A stretch of DNA of 64,000 nt. It comes from Brucella rhizosphaerae. Lineage in GTDB: Bacteria > Pseudomonadota > Alphaproteobacteria > Rhizobiales > Rhizobiaceae. Below are positions 56,361-64,000 of this stretch, in pieces; within the stretch, counting starts at the first letter, position 1; every line of letters begins with the position of its first letter. The position numbers were made by a program, and so were the translations under genes. Location of the stretch: contig NZ_NNRK01000031.1 of assembly GCF_002252475.1 (NCBI RefSeq), forward strand, positions 1 to 64,000. The letters are read 5' to 3'. The notes under the pieces were generated by a model. That model did no database searches. It saw only the letters and a program-made list of their open reading frames with translations, and was not told where the DNA came from.

Positions 56361-57053
56361 ATGCTTACGCTTTTTCATCATCCCATGTCTTCAGGCTCGC
56401 GCTATGTGCGGCTTATCCTCGGCGAATATGATGTCGAAGCCGCAATGATCGAAGAACGACCATGGTCGCGGCGTAAGGAATTTCTGGCGCTTAACCCGGC
56501 TGCAACATTGCCGGTTCTGCTGGCAGAACGGGATTTGCCCGTTGTCGGTGCGACAGTGATTGCCGAATATCTCGACGAGACGCGTGGTGCTTTGAAGCGC
56601 AGCCGCCGCCTGCTACCTGAAAGCCCGATGGAGCGCGCCGAAGTACGCCGTCTTGTCGATTGGTTCCTCCTGAAATTTGAAAACGAGGTCACGCGGCATA
56701 TTGCACGCGAGCGCGTGTTCAAGCTTCAAATGGCCGACGAGATGGGGGGCAGTGCACCTGATTCAACAGCTATTCGCGCAGCCCGCACCAATATCCGCCA
56801 GCATATGAAATATATTGACTGGCTTGCCGCAACGCGGGACTGGCTTGCAGGCGGTCATCCGAGTTATGCTGATATGGCAGCAGCAGCATCAATCTCCGTG
56901 CTCGACTATCTCGGTGAAATCGAGTGGAGCGAAACCAAGGCCGCACGCGACTGGTATGCACGTATGAAATCGCGTCCAGCCTTCCGCCCCTTGCTCTCCG
57001 ATCGTGTGCGCGGACTAGCACCAGTGGCCCATTATGGCGACCTCGACTTCTGA
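56361..57053 (+). CDS. Glutathione S-transferase family protein
   Basis: A 230-residue GST with an N-terminal thioredoxin-fold domain (MLTLFHHPMSSGSRYVRLIL, ALNPAATLPVLLAE, VVGATVIAEYLDE) and an all-alpha C-terminal domain (PSYADMAAAASISVLDYLGEI). The ATG at 56361 is chosen for the family N-terminus; the frame also starts at 56334. queG overlaps its end by 20 bases, so the two genes are coupled. Confidence 0.87.
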   Translation: MLTLFHHPMSSGSRYVRLILGEYDVEAAMIEERPWSRRKEFLALNPAATLPVLLAERDLPVVGATVIAEYLDETRGALKRSRRLLPESPMERAEVRRLVDWFLLKFENEVTRHIARERVFKLQMADEMGGSAPDSTAIRAARTNIRQHMKYIDWLAATRDWLAGGHPSYADMAAAASISVLDYLGEIEWSETKAARDWYARMKSRPAFRPLLSDRVRGLAPVAHYGDLDF

Positions 57054-58206
57054 GACAAAACAGGTTTCTGGACCGGCTTCGGAAAAGGATCTCAAGCTCA
57101 AGCGCTTTCTGATTGAGGAAGCGAAAGCTGTGGGTTTCGACGCGGTCGCGTTCACGACGCCCGACACCATCCCACAAGCGCCGCAGCGGCTTCGGCAATA
57201 TATTGCCGACGGCCATCACGCTGACATGCTCTGGATGGAGGAAACGGAAGACCGCCGTGCCAATCCAAGTGTGTTGTGGCCGGAAGTCCGCTCGATCATG
57301 ATCCTTGCCATGAACTATGGCCCGGACAGCGATCCGCTCACCATCCTTGAACACAAGGACCGGGCGGCAATTTCTGTCTATGCGCAGAACCGCGATTACC
57401 ACGACATCATCAAGGGTAAGCTCAAGCATGTGGCAAGCCGTTTTGCGGCTCGCGCTGGTCAGGACGTCAAAGTCTTCGTGGATACGGCGCCCGTTATGGA
57501 AAAGCCATTGGCGGAAGCGGCCGGCATTGGCTGGCAAGGCAAACACACCAATCTTGTCAGCCGCGAACATGGCTCTTGGCTATTTCTCGGCTCTATTTTT
57601 ACGACCGCAGAAATTCCGCCCGATAAGCCTGAACGCGATCATTGCGGTTCCTGCCGTGCCTGTCTCGACGCTTGTCCGACGAACGCGTTTCCCTCACCCT
57701 ATCGGATCGATGCGCGACGCTGCATTTCCTATCTCACGATTGAGAACAAGGGACCGATCCCGCACGAGTTTCGCAAATCGATGGGCAACCGCATCTATGG
57801 TTGTGACGACTGTCTGTCGGTCTGCCCCTGGAATAAATTCGCACAAGCGACCAGCGAGATGAAGCTGAAAGCGCGTGACGATCTCAAAGCTCCTCGGCTT
57901 GCTGACTTTCTCGTTCTTGACGATCCGGGTTTCCGAACTCTGTTTTCTGGCTCTCCGGTCAAACGGATCGGACGCGACCGCTTCATACGCAATGTGCTGA
58001 TTGCAACGGGTAATTCGCAAGATCAGTCTTTGCTGACACAGGTCGAAAATCTGCTTGAAGATCCCGCCCCCGTTGTGCGTGGTGCAGCAGTCTGGGCATT
58101 CAAACAGCTCGCCCCCATGGAACGTTTCACAATTTTACAGAAACGTCTGGCCTCAGACGAAGAGGATGATACGGTGCGCGCAGAATGGATATTGGAGGAC
58201 AGCTGA
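57034..58206 (+). CDS. queG: Epoxyqueuosine reductase
   Basis: A 390-residue iron-sulfur enzyme of queuosine synthesis. Two 4Fe-4S clusters are visible: CGSCRACLDACP and CDDCLSVCP with their partner Cys residues. IGWQGKHTNLVSREHGSW and the C-terminal HEAT-like segment (VVRGAAVWAFKQLAP) are typical. Overlap with the GST gene and the next gene 1 base after its stop suggest one operon. Confidence 0.94.
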   Translation: MATSTSETKQVSGPASEKDLKLKRFLIEEAKAVGFDAVAFTTPDTIPQAPQRLRQYIADGHHADMLWMEETEDRRANPSVLWPEVRSIMILAMNYGPDSDPLTILEHKDRAAISVYAQNRDYHDIIKGKLKHVASRFAARAGQDVKVFVDTAPVMEKPLAEAAGIGWQGKHTNLVSREHGSWLFLGSIFTTAEIPPDKPERDHCGSCRACLDACPTNAFPSPYRIDARRCISYLTIENKGPIPHEFRKSMGNRIYGCDDCLSVCPWNKFAQATSEMKLKARDDLKAPRLADFLVLDDPGFRTLFSGSPVKRIGRDRFIRNVLIATGNSQDQSLLTQVENLLEDPAPVVRGAAVWAFKQLAPMERFTILQKRLASDEEDDTVRAEWILEDS

Positions 58207-58207
58207 C

Positions 58208-59077
58208 ATGCGCATTTTTCTGTTTGGAGCCGGTTATTCTGCTCAGGCTTTTTCCCGCCTGATGACCGGAGAGGCAGAACGCATTGATGGCACCACCCGC
58301 AACGAGCAAAACTTCCCAGCACTGGAAAAAGCGGGCATCGCCCCAATTATTTTCGATGGTGAAGCCGCTTCACCAGAACTTATTGACCGGCTTGCGAAAT
58401 CGACCCACGTTGTTGTCTCGATCTCACCACGCGAAAGTGGCGACCCTTCATTGGCAATCGTCGAGGAAGCACTTCGCCGTCCCGACAACACCGTTCGCTG
58501 GATTGGCTATCTTTCGACCGTCGGTGTTTATGGCAATCATGATGGCAACTGGATCGATGAAACTGCCCCACGCGAACCCACTTCGCGACGGTCGCTTGAG
58601 CGCGTTGAAGCGGAAAATGCATGGGATATTTTGAGCGAACGGCATGGTACACCGGTCGCACTTTTGCGTCTGTCCGGTATTTACGGCCCGGGACGCAATG
58701 CCTTCATCAATCTGGAGCGCGGCACGGCACGACGGATCATCAAGGAAGGTCAGGTCTTCAACCGCATCCATGTCGATGATATTGCCGGAACGCTACGTTT
58801 TCTGGCGGGTACCAATACGGGCGGCGCTTTCAACATCACCGATAATGAGCCTGCGCCACCACAGGATGTCGTGGGCTACGCAGCCGGATTGATGGACGTT
58901 GCGCCACCGCCAGAAATTCCGTTTGAAGAAGCAGACATGACGCCGATGGCGCGCTCTTTCTATAGTGAAAACAAGCGCGTCTCCAACCAGCGCATCAAAG
59001 ATCTCGGCTATGATTTCATCCATCCCGATTATAAAGCCGCTTTCTCCGCCATGTGGCGAGACAAGAGCTGGCGATAA
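58208..59077 (+). CDS. NAD-dependent epimerase/dehydratase-like SDR
   Basis: A 289-residue atypical SDR. MRIFLFGAGYSAQAFSRLM is the coenzyme-binding strand; SPRESGDPSLAIVEEAL, YLSTVGVYGNHDGNW and LLRLSGIYGPGRNAF follow. The usual Tyr-x-x-x-Lys is not preserved in a simple form, so it may not be a standard epimerase. It starts 1 base after queG. Confidence 0.83.
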   Translation: MRIFLFGAGYSAQAFSRLMTGEAERIDGTTRNEQNFPALEKAGIAPIIFDGEAASPELIDRLAKSTHVVVSISPRESGDPSLAIVEEALRRPDNTVRWIGYLSTVGVYGNHDGNWIDETAPREPTSRRSLERVEAENAWDILSERHGTPVALLRLSGIYGPGRNAFINLERGTARRIIKEGQVFNRIHVDDIAGTLRFLAGTNTGGAFNITDNEPAPPQDVVGYAAGLMDVAPPPEIPFEEADMTPMARSFYSENKRVSNQRIKDLGYDFIHPDYKAAFSAMWRDKSWR

Positions 59078-59090
59078 AATCGCTCTAAAG

Positions 59091-59191
59091 ATGCCGCATT
59101 TTATCATGCCCATGCGACGCGCTTTAAGCCTTTGTTTTTACATATGTCTTTTCCCATAATCCGGGTCCACCTTTTTGGAGACAGGCTTTAA
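59091..59191 (-). repeat. RIME/Bru-RS-like repeat, copy 9 (diverged)
   Basis: On the minus strand TTAAAGCCTGTCTCCAAAAA ... GGATTATGGGAAAAGACAT, then AAAAACAAAGG and a partial module B ending GCATCTTTAGAGCG. Confidence 0.5.
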
Positions 59192-59271
59192 TTGCCGTTT
59201 TAGCGAACGCGAAGCATAATCCGGCCTATCAGCTCGAATGATTCGAGCAAAAGTTTTTTGGGAAATTGCCC

Positions 59272-60216
59272 ATGGCAAAGAGATCCAGCTCGAAATTCTG
59301 GCCGCGTCTTGTTCTTGCAACCTGCCTTGCGGCAATGATCGCTCCAGAGTTCGTCCCGCAGGCTTTCGCAGACGATCAGCCCGCCAAGCAGGCCTTCGGC
59401 AGCAAACAGCTTCCGGTTCTGGCGCAATCGCCACAATCTATCGGCTTTTATGCCAAGGGCTGTCTCGCGGGTGCTGTCGCCCTCCCTGTGGATGGTCCAA
59501 ACTGGCAGGTTATGCGCCTGTCGCGAAACCGGCGCTGGGGGCATCCTCATACGATCGGCCTTCTGGAAAAGCTTTCGCGTGACGCGGCCAAGGATGGTTG
59601 GCCCGGCCTTCTGGTTGGTGACATTTCGCAGCCTCGCGGCGGCCCTATGCTCACGGGTCATGCTTCGCATCAGGTCGGATTAGATGCAGATATCTGGCTC
59701 ACGCCGATGCCCAAGAAGCGTTTCACCGACGCGGAGCGTGAAAGCGTATCAGCGGTATCCATGCTGAAAAAAGATTCGCTATACGTCGATCAGCAAAAAT
59801 GGACCCCTGCCCGCACTGCTCTTATCAAACACGCAGCCAGCTATCCGGAAGTCGAGCGCATTTTCGTTCACCCCGGCATCAAGAAACAGCTTTGCGACAC
59901 AGTGACAGGCGACCGCAGCTGGCTTGGCAAAGTCCGCCCCTACTGGGGGCATTTTTATCATTTCCATGTGAGACTGCATTGTCAGCCCGGATCACCAGAC
60001 TGCAAGCCGCAGCCAAAGGTGGCGGCAGGTGACGGTTGCGACAAGTCGCTGGCATGGTGGTTTACCGACGAGCCATGGAAACCTGCAAAGCCATCCAAAG
60101 AGCCCCCGAAGAAGCCAAAGCCGGTTATGGTTTCGGACTTGCCAAAAGCCTGTGCCGCAGTGCTGAATGGTCCGTCACCGGATTCGATTGCGGACGTGAT
60201 TTATGGTGCGAATTAA
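59272..60216 (+). CDS. mepA: Penicillin-insensitive murein endopeptidase MepA
   Basis: A 314-residue exported LAS-type zinc peptidase that cuts D-Ala-DAP cross-links in peptidoglycan. Signal peptide near residues 11-33 (LVLATCLAAMIAPEFVPQAFA), GHASHQVGLDADIW with the His and Asp ligands, and HFYHFHVRLHC with the final His ligand. The C-terminus has a Pro/Lys-rich tail. The ATG at 59272 follows GGGA; the upstream TTG at 59266 is the alternative. Confidence 0.93.
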   Translation: MAKRSSSKFWPRLVLATCLAAMIAPEFVPQAFADDQPAKQAFGSKQLPVLAQSPQSIGFYAKGCLAGAVALPVDGPNWQVMRLSRNRRWGHPHTIGLLEKLSRDAAKDGWPGLLVGDISQPRGGPMLTGHASHQVGLDADIWLTPMPKKRFTDAERESVSAVSMLKKDSLYVDQQKWTPARTALIKHAASYPEVERIFVHPGIKKQLCDTVTGDRSWLGKVRPYWGHFYHFHVRLHCQPGSPDCKPQPKVAAGDGCDKSLAWWFTDEPWKPAKPSKEPPKKPKPVMVSDLPKACAAVLNGPSPDSIADVIYGAN

Positions 60217-60316
60217 AGCAGTTTCTCGAAAGATGGAAAACATGCTTTTCACTTAATCATGGCTTCGCTATAGGGTTTAAACGATTTAAAGTTCAAATGA
60301 CAAGGTTATCAATCTC

Positions 60317-60694
60317 ATGACAGAACGTCTGCGTATTGCTTTGATCGCTCATGACCTGAAGAAAGACGAGATGGTCGCCTTTGCGCGTACGCATGAGAAA
60401 GCCTTGTCACACTACGATATCGTTGCGACCGGAACGACAGGCGGCCTCATTCAGGAGGCCTGCCCTTCGCTCAATATCCATCGTGTCAAAAGCGGACCGC
60501 TGGGCGGTGATCAGCAGATCGGCGCAATGATTGCCGAAGGAACGGTGCAGGCATTGATCTTTTTCATCGATCCGCTATCGCCACTTCCACATGATGTCGA
60601 CGTGAAAGCGCTGACACGCCTCGGCAGTGTTTATGACATCCCAATGGCGCTTAATCCCGCAACCGCTGAAAAGCTGGTAAGAGTGCTGGATTAA
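60317..60694 (+). CDS. mgsA: Methylglyoxal synthase
   Basis: A 125-residue enzyme that turns dihydroxyacetone phosphate into methylglyoxal. [25 protein letters not shown] and [18 protein letters not shown] contain the phosphate-binding loop, the catalytic Asp and the His. It is 58 bases upstream of glk. Confidence 0.95.
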   Translation: MTERLRIALIAHDLKKDEMVAFARTHEKALSHYDIVATGTTGGLIQEACPSLNIHRVKSGPLGGDQQIGAMIAEGTVQALIFFIDPLSPLPHDVDVKALTRLGSVYDIPMALNPATAEKLVRVLD

Positions 60695-60752
60695 CCAGCA
60701 TATCCAGATAAGCCCGCAAACAATAAGAACAGACGAAGCAGCAAGGCAGACC

Positions 60753-61772
60753 ATGATTGACGCTGACCAGAATTTCAAGTTTCCCGTCCTCGTCGGCGAT
60801 ATCGGTGGAACCAATGCGCGCTTTGCGCTCCTTGTTGATGCCCATGCGGAACCCAGGGAGTTCCCCGTGGTCCAGACGGCTGATTATGCAACGATTGACG
60901 ATGCAATCGAACAAACGGTCCTCAATCACACCTCTTTACGGCCTCGCTCAACCATTCTGGCAGTTGCAGGCCCGGTTGATGGCGATGAAATTGATCTGAC
61001 CAATTGTGACTGGGTGGTTCGCCCCAAACAACTGATCGCAAAGCTCGGCTTTGAAGACGTGACCGTCCTCAATGACTTTGAAGCTCAGGCGCTGGCTGTT
61101 GTTTCGATCGGCAAGGAATATCTGCACCAGATCGGTGGTCACGACGAAGAACTCGTCGCTACGCGCGTCGTTCTCGGCCCCGGAACAGGCCTTGGCGTTG
61201 CCGGCCTCGTACGCACCGGCAAGGCATGGGTTCCTGTTCCCGGCGAAGGTGGACATATAGACATTGGTCCACGTAGTGAGCGGGATTATCAGGTTTTCCC
61301 ACATATCGAACCAATCGAAGGTCGCGTTGCAGCAGAGCAGATTCTTTGCGGACGCGGTCTGCGCAATCTCTATCTCGCAATCTGCGCCGCCGATAAGGTG
61401 ACGCCCGTTCTCGACACGCCGCCGGATATCACAGCCGCCGGACTTGATGGCAGCAACGCTCAGGCTGTCGAAACACTTGATCTGTTCGTCACCTATCTCG
61501 GTAGATTAGCAGGCGACCTTGCGCTTATCTACAAAGCACATGGCGGTGTTTATCTCTCAGGTGGCATTCCGCAGCGCATTCTGCCTGCTTTGCAGGCAGG
61601 CTCCTTCAGAGCAGCCTTTGAAGACAAAGCCCCCCATACGCATTTTATGCGTGACATTCCTGTTCGGGTCGTTGTGCATCCGCTAGCAGCACTGAGCGGA
61701 CTTTCTGCATTTGCCCGTACTCCATCGCGATTTGAAGTTTCCACCGATGGCCGCCGCTGGCGCGTTGGCTGA
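60753..61772 (+). CDS. glk: Glucokinase
   Basis: A 339-residue ROK-unrelated bacterial glucokinase. [16 protein letters not shown] is the ATP loop; [13 protein letters not shown] has the catalytic Asp; [14 protein letters not shown] and [11 protein letters not shown] complete the signature. Together with mgsA it controls the entry of glucose carbon into glycolysis and its overflow. Confidence 0.95.
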   Translation: MIDADQNFKFPVLVGDIGGTNARFALLVDAHAEPREFPVVQTADYATIDDAIEQTVLNHTSLRPRSTILAVAGPVDGDEIDLTNCDWVVRPKQLIAKLGFEDVTVLNDFEAQALAVVSIGKEYLHQIGGHDEELVATRVVLGPGTGLGVAGLVRTGKAWVPVPGEGGHIDIGPRSERDYQVFPHIEPIEGRVAAEQILCGRGLRNLYLAICAADKVTPVLDTPPDITAAGLDGSNAQAVETLDLFVTYLGRLAGDLALIYKAHGGVYLSGGIPQRILPALQAGSFRAAFEDKAPHTHFMRDIPVRVVVHPLAALSGLSAFARTPSRFEVSTDGRRWRVG

Positions 61773-61840
61773 TCAGGTTACTTTCTCAGGCATGGTCAAG
61801 CGGCAAAGATAACGCTATAGAAGCGCTGCAATGAAACAAT

Positions 61841-61946
61841 TAAAGCATTTCCAGCAAAAGTGCGAAGCGGTTTTGCGTTGGATAATGCGCACAAACGAAG
61901 AATTAGAGCGGTGCTAACGATTTTTTCTTAACTGGCACCACTCTAT
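61841..61946 (+). repeat. RIME/Bru-RS-like repeat, copy 10
   Basis: AAAGCATTTCCAGCAAAAG ... GGTTTTGCGTTGGATAATGC as module A and TTAGAGCGGTGCTAACG ... TTAACTGGCACCACTCTA as module B. It is nearly the same as copy 2. Confidence 0.75.
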
Positions 61947-61987
61947 CGCAGCCTTTTGTCGTTTCCAGTCCAGAGAGACACGCGAGA

Positions 61988-62023
61988 ATGCAAGATCAAC
62001 GACAGCCAACGGCTGCTAGATAA
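61988..62023 (+). other. Possible 11-codon leader ORF before the ABC exporter
   Basis: ATG at 61988, stop at 62021-62023, product MQDQRQPTAAR. GAGAGA lies a few bases before it. The stop is 14 bases before the GTG start of the ABC gene, which has no good ribosome site of its own, so coupled translation is possible. Confidence 0.35.
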
Positions 62024-62037
62024 AAAGCACTTTGCCC

Positions 62038-63861
62038 GTGAGCCTATTCAAAAAGAAAAAGAAGAAGATCGATCCGAGCGAAGCTACGCGTGTCATTCGC
62101 CGCATGCTGTCGGAGAATGCGCATCAATATAAAGCAAGTTATGCCATAGCCATCGCTGCCTCTCTTATCGTCGGCGCGTCAAACGGTGGGCTTGCATATC
62201 TGATGAAGCCGATGATCGACAAGATTTTCTACGAACAGAAAATCGGACTGATCTGGGTAATTTGTGGCGCGATCCTCGGTATTTTCGTTCTGCGTGGTCT
62301 TTCCAGCTATATTCAGGCCGTAGAGCTTGCGAAGATCGGCAACAATCTCGTCGCACGCTATCAGAAGCGCATCTTTGATCACTTGCTCCTGCTTGGATTA
62401 GATTTTTACAACGATACGCGTTCGGGTCATCTGGCTGCCCAGATCAACCAGAACGTCAATGGTATTCGTGATCTTCTGAACATGACGATCACGTCGATTG
62501 CGCGGGATTTCGTGGCGCTGATCGGCCTGATCGGCATGATGTTCTATACCGATCCGTTCATGTCGACTGTAGTCTTTCTGGTTGGCCCGCCGCTCGTTCT
62601 CGCGGTTTCTTATATTTCCCGCCGCATCAGGTCTGTCACGCGCGACCTCGTCCACCTCAACTCCCATCTTCTGGGAGCTATGCAGGAAACCGTGCAGGGC
62701 ATTTCCATCGTGAAAGCCTTCACCATGGAAGACCAGCTTCGCGGCAAGATCAGCACTCTGATCGATCAGGCGGAAAACAGAAGCAACAAGATCGCCCGCG
62801 TGTCTGAACGCACCACGCCCATTGCCGAAATTCTGGCTGGCTTCGCGATTGCAGGCGTTCTGGCCTATAGCGGTTATAATGCGATCCTCAATCAGCAGCC
62901 GCCCGGCGCAATGTTCGCCTTCATCACCGCTCTGCTGCTGGCCTATGACCCTGCGCGCCGTCTGGCACGTTTGCAGGTTGGACTTGAGCGTGCGCTTGTG
63001 AATGCGCGCATGATCTATGAAGTACTGGATATCGAACCCAATCAGGGCGATGCTCCCGATGCGGTGGCGCTCAAGGCTGGTCCGGGCGAAATCGATTTCC
63101 AGAATGTACACTTTGCCTATAGCGACATTGCACCTGTCTTGCATGGTGTAAACTTCATCGCCAAGGCGGGTGAAACCACCGCGATCGTTGGAGCGTCTGG
63201 CGCGGGCAAATCGACCCTCATCAGCCTTGTGCAACGCTTTTACGATGTTACCGACGGACAGATTCTGTTCGACGGGCAGGACATCTCAAAAGTCACGAAA
63301 GAGTCGCTTCGCCATTCCGTGGCCTATGTATCGCAGCAGCCTTATCTTTTTGAAGGCACGATTGCCGATAATATCCGCTACGGTCGCCCCAATGCGACAC
63401 TGGATGAAATCATCGACGCGGCAAAGCTCGCCAATGCGCATGAGTTCATTCTTCAACAGCCGGAGGGTTATGATACGCCGGTTGGCGAAAATGGCGTAAC
63501 GCTTTCCGGCGGCCAGCGTCAGCGTGTATCGATTGCACGCGCAATCGTGCGTAACGCGCCGGTTCTATTGCTTGATGAAGCGACCTCCGCGCTTGATAAT
63601 GAGTCGGAGAAGCGTGTTCAACAGGCGCTTGATCACATCATGCAGGACCGCACGACCATCGTCATCGCTCATCGTCTTTCCACAGTCGTCAATGCCGACC
63701 GCATTGTCGTGATGGAAGCGGGATATGTGGTCGAGGAAGGCCGTCACAACGATCTGATCAAGATACCAAATGGCGTCTATGCCCGCTTCTATCAGCTTCA
63801 GAGCGGCAAGGATGACATGCTCATCGGAAAGACAGGCTCGGAGGAAACATCGAATGGCTGA
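62038..63861 (+). CDS. MsbA-type ABC exporter (half-transporter)
   Basis: A 607-residue fused ABC half-transporter. The N-terminus is very basic ([15 protein letters not shown]). Six helices form the membrane domain over roughly residues 30-330. The nucleotide-binding domain has Walker [11 protein letters not shown], the signature [14 protein letters not shown], Walker [13 protein letters not shown] and the switch His VIAHRLSTV. It resembles MsbA/LptA-type lipid exporters of the order and could flip lipid A or another lipid; the substrate is not proven. The start is GTG 62038, or TTG 62032. It overlaps dapB by 8 bases. Confidence 0.86.
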   Translation: MSLFKKKKKKIDPSEATRVIRRMLSENAHQYKASYAIAIAASLIVGASNGGLAYLMKPMIDKIFYEQKIGLIWVICGAILGIFVLRGLSSYIQAVELAKIGNNLVARYQKRIFDHLLLLGLDFYNDTRSGHLAAQINQNVNGIRDLLNMTITSIARDFVALIGLIGMMFYTDPFMSTVVFLVGPPLVLAVSYISRRIRSVTRDLVHLNSHLLGAMQETVQGISIVKAFTMEDQLRGKISTLIDQAENRSNKIARVSERTTPIAEILAGFAIAGVLAYSGYNAILNQQPPGAMFAFITALLLAYDPARRLARLQVGLERALVNARMIYEVLDIEPNQGDAPDAVALKAGPGEIDFQNVHFAYSDIAPVLHGVNFIAKAGETTAIVGASGAGKSTLISLVQRFYDVTDGQILFDGQDISKVTKESLRHSVAYVSQQPYLFEGTIADNIRYGRPNATLDEIIDAAKLANAHEFILQQPEGYDTPVGENGVTLSGGQRQRVSIARAIVRNAPVLLLDEATSALDNESEKRVQQALDHIMQDRTTIVIAHRLSTVVNADRIVVMEAGYVVEEGRHNDLIKIPNGVYARFYQLQSGKDDMLIGKTGSEETSNG

Positions 63862-64000
63862 TAGTGCTGAAATGGGCCTGGTGGTCGTGGGTGCGAATGG
63901 TCGTATGGGACAAGCTCTCATCCGTGCCATCCATGCTATCGACGGGGCGCGGTTGTCCGGTGCCATAGCGCGTCCTGGTTCCCCATTTCTCGGAAAAGAT
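63854..64000 (+). CDS. dapB: 4-hydroxy-tetrahydrodipicolinate reductase, N-terminal part
   Basis: The window ends within this gene after 49 codons. [20 protein letters not shown] is the NAD(P)-binding loop typical of DapB, followed by [24 protein letters not shown] precedes the ATG, which lies inside the exporter gene end. It adds a third gene of the lysine/DAP pathway in this window. Confidence 0.92.
   Translation, partial: MADSAEMGLVVVGANGRMGQALIRAIHAIDGARLSGAIARPGSPFLGKD

Overview
The window looks like a chromosomal segment of an alphaproteobacterium of the Rhizobiales, most likely Brucella/Ochrobactrum (Brucellaceae). This rests on the protein sequences (ArgB, YidC, DapD, LepA and split PntAA/PntAB/PntB are of rhizobial/Brucella type), on two small DUF680-type secreted proteins, and on about ten copies of a roughly 100-bp mosaic palindrome that resembles the RIME / Bru-RS repeats of this order. 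No tRNA, rRNA, CRISPR array, insertion sequence, prophage or plasmid function was seen. Most of the window is ordinary core genome.

Layout. 1-4.8 kb: the tail of a probable ABC permease gene, a GMC oxidoreductase, and the methionine importer metQ / metN / metI. 4.9-5.5 kb: an AT-rich orphan gene unlike its surroundings. 5.5-12.7 kb: a VOC protein, a TPR lipoprotein, rpsU, a membrane alpha/beta hydrolase, a MaoC hydratase, a HAD phosphatase, a SAF-domain oxidoreductase and a secreted ClpP-like protein. 13-19.4 kb: the proton-translocating transhydrogenase operon pntAA-pntAB-pntB, a small cytochrome oxidase subunit IV, a FeeM-like N-acyltransferase and a beta-lactamase-fold serine hydrolase. 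19.6-28.1 kb: a GGDEF-EAL protein, an SDR, a class I glutamine-amidotransferase-like hydrolase, a LacI regulator with a 2-hydroxyacid dehydrogenase, a MarR regulator and a creatininase-family amidohydrolase. 28.1-35.4 kb: a zinc-type COG0523 GTPase with a WD40 partner behind a Zur-box-like dyad, a periplasmic esterase, the methionine sulfoxide repair pair msrP-msrQ, a DUF4105 protein, RidA and a DUF1801 protein.

35.5-50.5 kb: the conserved rpmH-rnpA-yidC-engB block, then argB, a pyrimidine 5'-nucleotidase with a DUF817 protein, a LOG-family protein, dapD, the DUF680 pair, a transglutaminase-like protease, dapE, and truA/fmt/def on the minus strand. 50.6-64 kb: rmuC, a selenoprotein-W-like Rdx protein, lepA, an NDUFA9-like protein, uppP, a GST, queG, a nucleotide-sugar-epimerase-like protein, mepA, mgsA, glk, an MsbA-type ABC exporter and the start of dapB.

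How the genes fit together: several modules serve lysine and cell-wall supply (dapD, dapE, dapB, uppP, mepA), translation and tRNA maturation (rpsU, rpmH, rnpA, truA, fmt, def, lepA, queG), methionine uptake and repair (metNIQ, msrPQ), and redox balance (pntAB). Nothing in the window amounts to a clearly new multi-gene system. The most unusual items are the AT-rich orphan gene at 4951-5454, the secreted ClpP-like protease with the structured intergenic DNA beside it, a two-copy 63-bp palindromic element not matching the RIME-type family, the candidate zinc-responsive GTPase/WD40 operon, and the tandem DUF680 genes.
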